Of a stretch of DNA of 64,000 bases, positions 54,295 through 62,393 are shown in pieces (position 1 is the first letter of the stretch; each line of letters begins with the position of its first letter). The position numbers were made by a program, and so were the translations under genes. The stretch is from Chryseobacterium sp. JAH. Its GTDB lineage: Bacteria; Bacteroidota; Bacteroidia; Flavobacteriales; Weeksellaceae. Under the pieces are notes generated by a model. It was not told the origin of the DNA. It saw nothing but the letters and a program-made list of their open reading frames with translations, and searched no databases. The DNA lies in the NCBI RefSeq assembly GCF_001507335.1, contig NZ_LMAH01000002.1:1-64000 (forward strand), in the 5' to 3' direction.

Positions 54295-55467
54295 CTAACG
54301 ATTTCTTTGAATTCCGTTTTTCAGTTTGATAAGTCCATCTGTAAGCAATTTTCTTGGGCAGGCAATATTAATCCGAATAAAACCTTCACCGGCCTTACCA
54401 TACATCGTTCCTGGGTTTATCCAAAGCCTTTCTTCACTAAGTAAAATTTGAGATAAATCTTCAGAATTTTTATCTAGAGCACGGCAATCTAGCCAGACAA
54501 GATAAGTAGCCTCAAGAGGAATGATTTTAATTTCCGGCAAATGCTGTGTGCAGAACTCCAGCAGATAATTGTAATTGTCTTGGAGATAATATTTCAGTTG
54601 CTCCATCCATTCTTTTCCATTTCTATAAGCAGCAATCAGTGCAGTGGCAGCCATAGGATTGGGATAGCTGGTTTCCTGAATCTCGAATGTTCTATGAATT
54701 TTATTTAAAGTTTCTTTATTCTGAGAAATAATGTAAGAAATCGTCAAACCTGCAAGGTTAAAAGTTTTACACGGTGATCCGCAAGTCACCGTTTGTATTT
54801 CATAATTTCCTGCAACTGCAGCGAAAGGTATATGGGTATGACCCTCAAAAATCAAATCTGCATGAATTTCATCTGAAACCACCATCACGTTATGCTTTGA
54901 ACAAATTTCAGCAATCCGATCTAGCTCTGATCTTTTCCATACTCGTCCGACTGGGTTATGCGGATTGCATAATAAAAGAAGGCTTGTATTCGGATCGGAA
55001 GCCTTTAGATCAAGATCATCAAAATCCATTTGATATGTTCCATTTTGGCAGATCAGATTATTCTCGACCATTCCAAAATCACAGTTTTCTAAAAGATGAT
55101 AAAAATGATTGTAAACCGGAGGCTGAATAATAATATTTTCATCAGCTTTCACAAAGGTCCTTAAAATTGCAGAAAGTGTAGGGATCATCCCAGGACCTGG
55201 TAAAATCCACTCTTTTCTGATGACAAAGTGATGAGTATCTATCCACCAGTTTATTATTGCATCAAAAAAATCATCCGGAAGAAGGCTGTAGCCAAAAACA
55301 CCTTGAGATACTTTATGTAAAATCGTTTCCGTAATTTCCGGTGCTGTTTTAAAATCCATATCTGCAACCCACATGGGCAATACTTGCTCATCTTTTGCAA
55401 GATCCCATTTTACAGAATCTGTACCTTTCCTATTGATGATTTCATCAAAGTTGTATTTTGTTGCCAT
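54295..55467 (-). CDS. MalY/PatB-type PLP-dependent C-S lyase
   Basis: This 390-aa fold-type I PLP enzyme has LPMWVADMDFKTAPEI and GVFGYS near the start, CNPHNPVGRVW, VVSDEIHADLIF and the PLP-binding Lys234 in GSPCKTFNLAGL. These are the signatures of MalY/PatB cystathionine beta-lyase-like proteins, which split cystathionine or cysteine conjugates into homocysteine or thiols, pyruvate and ammonia. It is cytoplasmic. A 15-bp element shared with the divergent gene at 55822 lies 29 nt before its start. Confidence 0.9.
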   Translation of the reverse strand: MATKYNFDEIINRKGTDSVKWDLAKDEQVLPMWVADMDFKTAPEITETILHKVSQGVFGYSLLPDDFFDAIINWWIDTHHFVIRKEWILPGPGMIPTLSAILRTFVKADENIIIQPPVYNHFYHLLENCDFGMVENNLICQNGTYQMDFDDLDLKASDPNTSLLLLCNPHNPVGRVWKRSELDRIAEICSKHNVMVVSDEIHADLIFEGHTHIPFAAVAGNYEIQTVTCGSPCKTFNLAGLTISYIISQNKETLNKIHRTFEIQETSYPNPMAATALIAAYRNGKEWMEQLKYYLQDNYNYLLEFCTQHLPEIKIIPLEATYLVWLDCRALDKNSEDLSQILLSEERLWINPGTMYGKAGEGFIRINIACPRKLLTDGLIKLKNGIQRNR

Positions 55468-55496
55468 TCATTAATTATTTCAGTGTAAAGATTCTT

Positions 55497-55511
55497 AAAA
55501 TTTAGACCATT
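55497..55511 (-). repeat. 15-bp element AATGGTCTAAATTTT before the lyase gene
   Basis: The minus strand reads AATGGTCTAAATTTT 29 nt before the lyase start. It is an exact copy of the element at 55742 and has the same orientation relative to the gene it precedes. Confidence 0.6.
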
Positions 55512-55741
55512 ACACTATTATTTACACGTTCTAAAAAAAACATTCAATAGTCTCAGTCCAAATTTACTCCACAGTTTCCGGTATTTTTTTTAGAATTCCT
55601 GCTATACAAAGTTATAGGTTTTGTTGGTATTTCTAGAAACAGCTGCCAGATTTCAAAAGTTCTTTACCTAGCTAAAGTGATGGCCAAAATGGAATTCCCA
55701 ATGTATGCTGTTTTTATTCTCAAAATGTAATTATATTTCTC

Positions 55742-55756
55742 AATGGTCTAAATTTT
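55742..55756 (+). repeat. 15-bp element AATGGTCTAAATTTT before the 135-aa gene
   Basis: Exact 15-bp match to the element at 55497, inverted on the map because the two genes diverge. It lies 65 nt before the start at 55822. Confidence 0.6.
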
Positions 55757-55821
55757 GAGAGCCATGTATTAAAGGTTTATATCTTTTCATTCAATTATTC
55801 ATCAATCAAATTCAAAATATT

Positions 55822-56229
55822 ATGTACAAGAAAATTTTAGCCGGACTAGGCGGCGCCATCGCATTAAACATTCTTCACGAAACCATCAGAAAAAATTTCG
55901 ACAATGTTCCTCATATCAATGAAGTGGGCGAAGAAGCACTTTTAAAATTAACGGAACATACCACAGTCAATATTAAGGGTGAGAATACTCTTTATGCAGC
56001 GACATTGTTGGGTGACGTGGTAAGTAATGGGTTGTACTACGCAACCACAGCGACCAAAAATGATCTCAGCTCAGGATTGCTTGCGGGTATTGGTGCGATT
56101 GCACTTCCAAAGAAAATTGGTCTTAATGATGAGCCTGTTGCTGAGAATACCAAGAAAAAACTAATGACAGTGGGATATTATCTTTTTGGAGCTCTTGTGA
56201 CAAAATTCATTTATGATAAAATCAAGTAA
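55822..56229 (+). CDS. Small probable membrane protein of unknown function
   Basis: This 135-aa protein has an N-terminal Gly/Ala-rich hydrophobic helix (MYKKILAGLGGAIALNILHE), a second weak hydrophobic segment (LLAGIGAIALPKKIG) and a third near the end (LMTVGYYLFGALVTKFIY). I know no function for it. The central part, TLYAATLLGDVVSNGLYYA, is also apolar. It stands alone before a strong terminator. Confidence 0.65.
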   Translation: MYKKILAGLGGAIALNILHETIRKNFDNVPHINEVGEEALLKLTEHTTVNIKGENTLYAATLLGDVVSNGLYYATTATKNDLSSGLLAGIGAIALPKKIGLNDEPVAENTKKKLMTVGYYLFGALVTKFIYDKIK

Positions 56230-56256
56230 ATTTATTCTGGGACAATAGTTAAAGAA

Positions 56257-56285
56257 AAAACTCGGTTGTAGGCAACCGAGTTTTT
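56257..56285. terminator. Bidirectional terminator
   Basis: AAAACTCGGTTG pairs perfectly with CAACCGAGTTTT around a 4-nt loop, with a T-run on one side and an A-run on the other. It lies between convergent genes and can serve both. Confidence 0.85.
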
Positions 56286-56304
56286 ATTATTTTTATTTCA
56301 AAGT

Positions 56305-56523
56305 TTAAGCAGAGTAAGCAGATCTGTTGAGAAAAATATTTTTTCCTGAAATCTTATTTTTTGTTAAACTGTAGATAATTTCAACAGAGAAACTGGAAAA
56401 TTCGTACAAAACGTATCGCGAATTGCTCACGGTATTTTCATTAATCATTCTACCTTGTCTTAGTACCATGTCATATTGTATCTCATCAGGTAGATTTGTA
56501 AATTCGTAGTAAGAAATATTCAT
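56305..56523 (-). CDS. Small protein of unknown function, 72 aa
   Basis: This protein opens MNISYYEFTNLPDEIQYDMV and has RYVLYEFSSFSVEIIYSLT in its second half, followed by a short polar tail. The mix of aromatic and acidic residues resembles a family of small cytoplasmic proteins found in many Chryseobacterium genomes; I cannot name a function. Its 3' end meets a strong terminator, which supports it being a real gene. Confidence 0.6.
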   Translation of the reverse strand: MNISYYEFTNLPDEIQYDMVLRQGRMINENTVSNSRYVLYEFSSFSVEIIYSLTKNKISGKNIFLNRSAYSA

Positions 56524-56762
56524 AGCTGAGTTTTTTAATGATTAAATCAATTATTGATTGAGTATATGCAATTTGTTGACCAAAATTTAAAAAACTTCTA
56601 ACCATCAGCAATTTTAATTGAATTATTTAGAAAATAAAAGATTTTGATTCATCCCTACTACTTAAGATCGATGTAGTGAGATTCATATGATTTTTATTAA
56701 TCTTCAACCAAGAGCCTATTTCTACTGAATGATAAACTAAATTCAATAAATATTTACAATGT

Positions 56763-56779
56763 TATCTTAGATCAAGATA
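56763..56779. promoter_or_regulatory. Inverted repeat TATCTT-AGATC-AAGATA
   Basis: A 6-bp inverted repeat centred at about -41 relative to the start of transcription inferred from the -7 box at 56798. That position suits an activator, but the arms are short and AT-rich. Confidence 0.3.
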
Positions 56780-56797
56780 GAATGGATTTAACTGTCC

Positions 56798-56805
56798 TAT
56801 ATTTG
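56798..56805 (+). promoter_or_regulatory. -7 box TATATTTG of the hydrolase gene
   Basis: A perfect TAnnTTTG match, giving a leader of about 57 nt before the start at 56869. No -33 TTG is in place. Confidence 0.6.
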
Positions 56806-56868
56806 TTGAAGAATTAGGAGAATAAAATTCTGACATCAATTAATCACAAACATTTAAAAATGTAAACT

Positions 56869-57690
56869 ATGAGTACACTTAAATTAAAAGACGGAACAGA
56901 GATTTTTTACAAAGATCAGGGAGAAGGCCAAGTATTAATGTTTCACCACGGATGGCCTCTGTCATCAGATGACTGGGATGCACAGGTAATTTTCTTTTTA
57001 CAGAGAGGTTACAGAGTTGTGACTCATGACAGAAGAGGTCACGGGCGATCTAGCCAAGATATCTACAACCACACGATTGAGCAATATGCTTCTGATGCAG
57101 CAGAATTGGTAGAATTCTTAGATTTGAAAGATGTGGTTCACATTGGTCACTCTACAGGTGGGGGCGAAGTAATCAGATACGTCAATAAATATTCTAACGG
57201 AAGAGCAAAAAAAGCTGTATTAATCAGCGCAGTTCCGCCAATTATGGTAGCGAGCGACAGTAATCCTGATGGGGTTCCAATGTCAGTATTTGATGGTATC
57301 AGAGAACAGACTTTGAATAACAGACAGCAGTTCTATATTGATTTGACCGTTCCTTTCTACGGTTACAACAGAGAGGGTGCAGATGTGAAAGAAGGTGTGC
57401 AAAGAAACTGGTGGAGACAAGGAATGATGGGCGGAATCGTTGCTCATTACGACGGAATCAAAGCTTTTTCTGAAACCGATTTCAGAGAAGACTTACAAAA
57501 TGTAGATATTCCGGTTTTGGTGCTTCACGGTGAGGATGACCAGATCGTTCCTTATCAAAATGCCGCTTTAAAATCAATTAAATTATTGAAAAACGGTACA
57601 ATCAAAACATATCCTGGTTTCCCTCACGGAATGCCGACTACGGAAGCAGCGACTATTAACAAAGATCTTTTGGAGTTTATTGAAGCTTAA
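56869..57690 (+). CDS. Alpha/beta hydrolase (non-heme chloroperoxidase/esterase-like)
   Basis: This 273-aa protein has the oxyanion segment FHHGWPLSSDDW, the nucleophile elbow GHSTGGGE with Ser95, an acid in LHGEDDQIVPY and the catalytic His in FPHGMP. This set is typical of the cofactor-free bacterial haloperoxidase/aryl-esterase group, which hydrolyse esters and can make peracids. No signal peptide is seen. It has its own promoter and terminator. The natural substrate is not known. Confidence 0.9.
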   Translation: MSTLKLKDGTEIFYKDQGEGQVLMFHHGWPLSSDDWDAQVIFFLQRGYRVVTHDRRGHGRSSQDIYNHTIEQYASDAAELVEFLDLKDVVHIGHSTGGGEVIRYVNKYSNGRAKKAVLISAVPPIMVASDSNPDGVPMSVFDGIREQTLNNRQQFYIDLTVPFYGYNREGADVKEGVQRNWWRQGMMGGIVAHYDGIKAFSETDFREDLQNVDIPVLVLHGEDDQIVPYQNAALKSIKLLKNGTIKTYPGFPHGMPTTEAATINKDLLEFIEA

Positions 57691-57712
57691 GTTTAATACA
57701 AATTAAAATATG

Positions 57713-57744
57713 AAAGGGTGAATCTGTGGGTTCACCCTCTTTTT
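57713..57744. terminator. Terminator between hydrolase gene and kdp operon
   Basis: AGGGTGAA pairs with TTCACCCT around an 8-nt loop and is followed by CTTTTT. It lies between two convergent transcripts. Confidence 0.75.
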
Positions 57745-57780
57745 ATCTTTACTAATTTTTAATGAACATTATAAATAATT

Positions 57781-59511
57781 CTAAGCTTTCAGACTGAAAT
57801 AAAATGTACTTCCTGCACCAATCTCACTTTTCACAGAAATGCTGCCGCCCTGAGCTTCAATAAATTCTTTGCTGATGCTTAAACCCAAGCCGGTACCGTC
57901 AGCTTTAGTTCCCGGAATTCTGAAATAGCGGGTAAACACTTTGTCGAGATACTGTTCTTCTATTCCGTATCCATGATCTTTGACAGAAAACTTTACCTCA
58001 TCGTTATCCTTTTCTACATTAATTTCTATCATTGAGTTTTCATAGGAATAACGGATTGCATTGGAAACAATATTGCTCAAAACCCAAGATGTCTTCTCAT
58101 AATCGGCGTTCACCAACTCAACGTTTTGATTAATCTTAAATTTAATGATGATCTGCTTATTATCAGCAGCTGACTGATTGGCTGCAATCACACTTTCAAT
58201 CATTTTATTGATTTCCGAAGGTCTTATATTGAGCTGTACCACTCCGGTTTCCAATTGCGTGAGATTAAGGAGTTCACCAGTAATTTTCAGAAGTCTTACC
58301 GTATCTTCTTTAATTCCAACAACCAATTTTTGCTGTTCGTCATTAAGGTTGCCTATTCTCTCATTTTCAAGCAACTGTACGCCCATCTGAATGGATGATA
58401 TCGGAGTTTTAAACTCATGAGAAACAGTTCCCATAAAATGAGTCTTGGCAAGATCAAGTTCTTTAAAGGGAGTTATATTTCTAAGCATAATGACCTGTCC
58501 GATAAAACGTTTACTGTCTTCCCCGGTAGGCAATACGTTAATGTCTAAAATTTCTTTTTCAAAATAATTTTCTTTTCCCTCCACAAAAATTTTCAGCAGC
58601 TCCGGTTCGTTTTTTTTCAGGATCTGAGGATCAATGATTTCTCTGATAAGATCACGCACAAGATCATTTCCTACCGCTACATCCTGAATCAGTTTTCCTA
58701 CAAACTGCTCTTTTTTCAGTCCGCTGATTTTTAAAGCTTCATCGTTTACAAAAAGAACTTTTCGGTGTTCGTCAATCCCAATTACAGCATCATGCATATT
58801 ATCAATCAGCGTTTCGATACGCTTTTTGCCTTTTAAAATCTTATCCAGTCGGCTTTCAGAATATTCCTGAAGTTTTTCGGCCATTGTATTAAAAGATTTT
58901 GCCAGTTCTCCAAACTCACTATTTCCTTCAAAACGTACTCTTTCTCTGTAATTCTGTTTTGCAATCTGATGAATACTGAAAGTTAGCTCACGGATAGGGT
59001 TGGCAATATTAGACGGAAGATTAATCATGAGAATAAATGCAATCAGAAAACAAAGTGTTCCCGCAATAGAAATCACTGCGATCGCATTTTCTGCTGTGGT
59101 ATTGGCAATTCCGCTTTTGATCTGAATAGCGTTCATATTCAGCTGCATCAGTTCGGTAATATCCTTTCTGATCACAGATTTGAGATGTTGATCTGTTGGA
59201 TTTTTATTTAAATCTGAAAAGTGACTGATGATATTTCGGGTAGCTTCTTTTTCACCGCTTTCTGTGATATTTCGGCTTTGAAGAGTAAGGTTTTTTCGAA
59301 ATTCTTTTATTGCAAAAGCTGGCTGTGTGTCAATTTCCTCAAGAGACAGCAGCATATTACGTGAGTATTGCAGCGTATTGTAATTCGCAACAAGGATATT
59401 CTGTGTGTCTTTTTTCAGCTGATAGATGAACCAGCCGCCAAGTACAGAAAGTATGATTATCATTAAAAACAGGAGACCTACTCCTGCATTAAGCTTTGTT
59501 TTTATTTTCAT
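57781..59511 (-). CDS. Membrane sensor histidine kinase of the kdp operon
   Basis: This 576-aa protein has two membrane helices (about 8-30 and 143-165) around a helical periplasmic domain, then HAMP, a PAS domain (about 235-345, starting IETLIDNMHDAVIGIDE), HisKA with His365 in GTVSHEFKTP, and HATPase with DHGYGIEEQY and GTGLGLSIS. Its start overlaps the stop of the kdpD gene by 1 nt. In most bacteria this kinase part is fused to KdpD; here it is separate and has its own periplasmic sensor. It likely phosphorylates a KdpE-like regulator, which is not in the window. Confidence 0.9.
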   Translation of the reverse strand: MKIKTKLNAGVGLLFLMIIILSVLGGWFIYQLKKDTQNILVANYNTLQYSRNMLLSLEEIDTQPAFAIKEFRKNLTLQSRNITESGEKEATRNIISHFSDLNKNPTDQHLKSVIRKDITELMQLNMNAIQIKSGIANTTAENAIAVISIAGTLCFLIAFILMINLPSNIANPIRELTFSIHQIAKQNYRERVRFEGNSEFGELAKSFNTMAEKLQEYSESRLDKILKGKKRIETLIDNMHDAVIGIDEHRKVLFVNDEALKISGLKKEQFVGKLIQDVAVGNDLVRDLIREIIDPQILKKNEPELLKIFVEGKENYFEKEILDINVLPTGEDSKRFIGQVIMLRNITPFKELDLAKTHFMGTVSHEFKTPISSIQMGVQLLENERIGNLNDEQQKLVVGIKEDTVRLLKITGELLNLTQLETGVVQLNIRPSEINKMIESVIAANQSAADNKQIIIKFKINQNVELVNADYEKTSWVLSNIVSNAIRYSYENSMIEINVEKDNDEVKFSVKDHGYGIEEQYLDKVFTRYFRIPGTKADGTGLGLSISKEFIEAQGGSISVKSEIGAGSTFYFSLKA

Positions 59512-60635
59512 CAGGACAAAATTACTAAATCTACATTTTGTTTTGAAAGTCTTTTGAGTAGCGAATTAAAAGTATCTGTCGCCAGAATAATTCGCCAGAT
59601 GTCAATATGCGGTTTCCCTATACAGACAGTGGTAATCTTCCTTTCGTCACATTGCTCCATGATGCTCATTGCAACATTTTTACTTTGAATTTTTATAATC
59701 TCGGCTCCCAATTCTGTTGCTAACCGAAAATTATTGATCAGATGGCGTTGCTTGCTTAGCGAAATTCTGTCTGCACTTTCTCTTGGAACCTGAACGTAAA
59801 GCAAAAACCACTGACTGTTGTAATAATTGGCCAGTCTTGCTGTTTTTCTTATCACATTTTTAGCTGTAATTTCATTTGAACTGATACAGGCAAGAAATCT
59901 TTCTTTTTTTAAGACTTTTCCGGTTACAATTTCAGTTTCTACTTTTCTCGTGACCTGAGAGGCAACTTCTTTTAAAGCCAATTCTCGAAGCTGAAGGATA
60001 TTTTCATTTTTAAAAAAGTTATTAAGAGCAGATTGTACTTTGCTTTTATCATAGATTTTACCTTCTTTCAATCTGGAAATCAATTCGTCTGCAGTGAGAT
60101 CAATATTCACTACCTCATCCGCCACGGAAAGCACTGTATCAGGAATTCTCTCGGTCACCTCTATTCCTGTCACTGCTTTTACTTCTTCATTCAGACTTTC
60201 AATATGCTGAATATTAACAGCACTGATCACATTGATTCCTGCATCTAAAATCTCCAGCACATCCTGCCATCTCTTCTTATTTTTGCTTCCTTCGATATTC
60301 GTATGTGCGAGTTCATCGACAATAACAATCTCAGGTCTTAAAACAATGATTGCAGGAACATCAAGCTCTTCCAACTCTTTCCCTTTATAAAACAATTTTC
60401 TTCGAGGAATTACAGGTAATCCCTGAAGTAAGTTATGGGTTTCTTTGCGGTTATGGGTTTCTATATAACCTATTTTTACATCAATTCCGTTTTGCAGAAG
60501 TACATGCGCTTCCTGCAGCATTCTGTAGGTCTTGCCAACACCGGCGCTCATGCCTATGTAGATTTTCAGTTTTCCCCGCTTTGATGTATTAATGAGTTGC
60601 AAAAACTCTTGTGCTGATTTTCTGGGTTCGTCCAT
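59511..60635 (-). CDS. kdpD: KdpD N-terminal domain protein (short, without kinase)
   Basis: The frame extends to 60755, into the porin gene; ATG 60635 begins MDEPRKSAQEFLQLI, removes the overlap and gives 374 aa. It has the KdpD N-domain with Walker A (GMSAGVGKT), IGYIETHNRKET, Walker B (VIVDELAHTN) and IPDTVLSVADEVVNIDLT, then a universal-stress-like domain (about 250-374) that can bind a ligand such as c-di-AMP or UDP-GlcNAc in other species. It lacks the membrane and kinase parts. It should sense turgor or nucleotide and act on the kinase encoded next. Confidence 0.93.
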   Translation of the reverse strand: MDEPRKSAQEFLQLINTSKRGKLKIYIGMSAGVGKTYRMLQEAHVLLQNGIDVKIGYIETHNRKETHNLLQGLPVIPRRKLFYKGKELEELDVPAIIVLRPEIVIVDELAHTNIEGSKNKKRWQDVLEILDAGINVISAVNIQHIESLNEEVKAVTGIEVTERIPDTVLSVADEVVNIDLTADELISRLKEGKIYDKSKVQSALNNFFKNENILQLRELALKEVASQVTRKVETEIVTGKVLKKERFLACISSNEITAKNVIRKTARLANYYNSQWFLLYVQVPRESADRISLSKQRHLINNFRLATELGAEIIKIQSKNVAMSIMEQCDERKITTVCIGKPHIDIWRIILATDTFNSLLKRLSKQNVDLVILS

Positions 60636-60696
60636 TTTACGGTTAATAAAATTTACAAAACTCCCTGCTAAAAATGACAGGGAGATTGTGGTTGTT

Positions 60697-61776
60697 TTAG
60701 AATGAAACAGCAATCGCGGTGACTGCAGTAAGACTGTTTTTTGAAAAACCATCATTTCTCATCATAAAGATAGCATCCTTACTGTTAAGATTCCGAATTT
60801 CTGTCCGCCACACGAGATTAGGCAGAATATTGTAGTCAGCATTTAAAGAATAACCAAATGTTTTGAAATCATTTTCAGATCCTGTTGAAATAATGACTCC
60901 CTTTTCATCCTGATAATACTCTCCTCTTGCCGTGATGCTGAACTTTTCAGTAGGTGAATATTTAGCAATTAAAACCGGTGTGTACCAAACATTGTACTGC
61001 TCGCTTCCTTTTGCCTTCTGTTCAGCGCCAATATCAAACCCTGCTGTAATTCCTAATTTTTTACTGATCTGATAAATTCCATATAAATTGTGGAAATAGC
61101 GCATCTGTCGCAGACTGTCAGGTTTATCATTACCGATAAACGATCCGCTGTTCAGTGTCAGTTTTTCATTAGGTTTAAAAATTAGTTGATGTCCGAAAGC
61201 AGGAGTTGTGTTTCCATCCACTCTTTTTATTCGCTGCCATCCGTTTAAAACAAGTCCGCTGAAAAACCATTTTCCGCTTTCCGAAGTGTATGAAATCTTA
61301 GCTCCAGTCTCGAAATAAGGAGAATTATCTGCGAAAAGACTCCTTGTCAAAGTCCAGTTATCTTTTCCGACAGCACTTTCAAAACCAAGATGCGAAGAGA
61401 AAATACCTGCATCTATCCAGAGATTATGTTTTCTAGAAATTTTCACTCCGGCGTTGGCTTCATAAACATTTTTCATGACTCCTTCCTCAGCAGCATAATT
61501 TGCATTCATGTACGTTCCTGCTGCGATTGCAAGATTTGCACGGACTTGCTCTGTACTGTAACCTGCTTTTATGAAAGCAAGATTAATATTAACCTCATTA
61601 TTTCGGTTATGACTGTATACAAATGAAGGACGTGTATTATTTTTAGGATTATTAAAATCTGCCTGATAATAAACTTCTGCATACCCACTTATAGTAAGCG
61701 GTTTTCTGAGTGAATCATTCTGAGCTTTCACGGATATACTCAATACCGCTAAAAGTCCAAATATTGTTTTTTTCAT
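60697..61776 (-). CDS. Outer-membrane porin within the kdp operon
   Basis: This 359-aa protein has a signal peptide (1-19, ending VKAQ), then TISGYAEVYYQADFNNP, a run of alternating strands, and a C-terminal Phe, as in outer-membrane barrels of the OmpL-like/OprO-type porin family common in Bacteroidota. It lies between kdpC and kdpD, on the same strand, with gaps of about 40 and 60 nt. Its place suggests it admits potassium or other small ions across the outer membrane when the Kdp pump is induced; that role is inferred. Confidence 0.85.
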   Translation of the reverse strand: MKKTIFGLLAVLSISVKAQNDSLRKPLTISGYAEVYYQADFNNPKNNTRPSFVYSHNRNNEVNINLAFIKAGYSTEQVRANLAIAAGTYMNANYAAEEGVMKNVYEANAGVKISRKHNLWIDAGIFSSHLGFESAVGKDNWTLTRSLFADNSPYFETGAKISYTSESGKWFFSGLVLNGWQRIKRVDGNTTPAFGHQLIFKPNEKLTLNSGSFIGNDKPDSLRQMRYFHNLYGIYQISKKLGITAGFDIGAEQKAKGSEQYNVWYTPVLIAKYSPTEKFSITARGEYYQDEKGVIISTGSENDFKTFGYSLNADYNILPNLVWRTEIRNLNSKDAIFMMRNDGFSKNSLTAVTAIAVSF

Positions 61777-61815
61777 TAAATTCTAATTTAAGTATTTTTA
61801 TTTATTCTCTTGCAA

Positions 61816-62382
61816 TTACTTTTTGACAAGTTGATCCAGTGCTATGTTCAGTTTGAGAATGTTAATTTTTTCAGGACCGAACATTCCCAGGAAAGGTTTC
61901 TCAATATTCTCATCAATCAGTGCATTGACTTTTGACTCATCTATGTTTCTGATTTTAGCGATTCTTTTAGCCTGAATATTTGCTGCTTGCACAGAGAAAT
62001 TAGGATCGAGTCCGCTCCCGCTTGCCGTAACCAAATCTGCAGGAATCTGAGATTTTACAAGTCCTGGATTTTTCATCATCAAAGTGTCGATACGAGCCTG
62101 AACCTGATCAAGGTATTCTTTATTTGACGGTGCTTTGTTGCTTCCACCCGACCCTGAAGAATTATAATCAACAGCAGAAGGTCTTGAGGAAAAATACTGA
62201 TCTTCGGTAAAAGACTGACCAATGTTTGAATAATATGTTTTATTGCCAGACTCCACGGTTTTTCCTTTCCCGTGATTAGGTGAAAGTTGAGCCATTGCGA
62301 AAATCAATGCCGGATAAATAACTGCAAGAAGTACAATGCACAATCCTGTTAATTTAATGGCAGGTAAAATATGTTTTTTCAT
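61816..62382 (-). CDS. kdpC: Potassium-transporting ATPase subunit C
   Basis: This 188-aa protein has one N-terminal membrane helix (about 10-32) and a soluble domain with YYSNIGQSFTEDQYFSSRPS, SGSGLDPNFSV and IAKIRNIDESKV, the KdpC signatures. KdpC stabilises the KdpFABC complex and raises ATP affinity. The gap to kdpB is 11 nt. The length is normal. Confidence 0.97.
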   Translation of the reverse strand: MKKHILPAIKLTGLCIVLLAVIYPALIFAMAQLSPNHGKGKTVESGNKTYYSNIGQSFTEDQYFSSRPSAVDYNSSGSGGSNKAPSNKEYLDQVQARIDTLMMKNPGLVKSQIPADLVTASGSGLDPNFSVQAANIQAKRIAKIRNIDESKVNALIDENIEKPFLGMFGPEKINILKLNIALDQLVKK

Positions 62383-62393
62383 TTTTAATAATT

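Larger units (their letters stand above)
55468..55821. other. Divergent intergenic region with shared 15-bp elements
   Basis: No gene was supported. The two copies of AATGGTCTAAATTTT (55497-55511 and 55742-55756) are the only marked structure. Confidence 0.55.
56524..56868. other. Divergent intergenic region before the alpha/beta hydrolase
   Basis: No gene was supported. It holds the -7 box at 56798 and the inverted repeat at 56763. Confidence 0.5.

Noticed and set aside
60636..60755. 40-residue N-terminal extension of the short KdpD.
   Set aside because: It overlaps the porin gene and lacks KdpD character; MDEPRKSAQEF at 60635 fits the family start.
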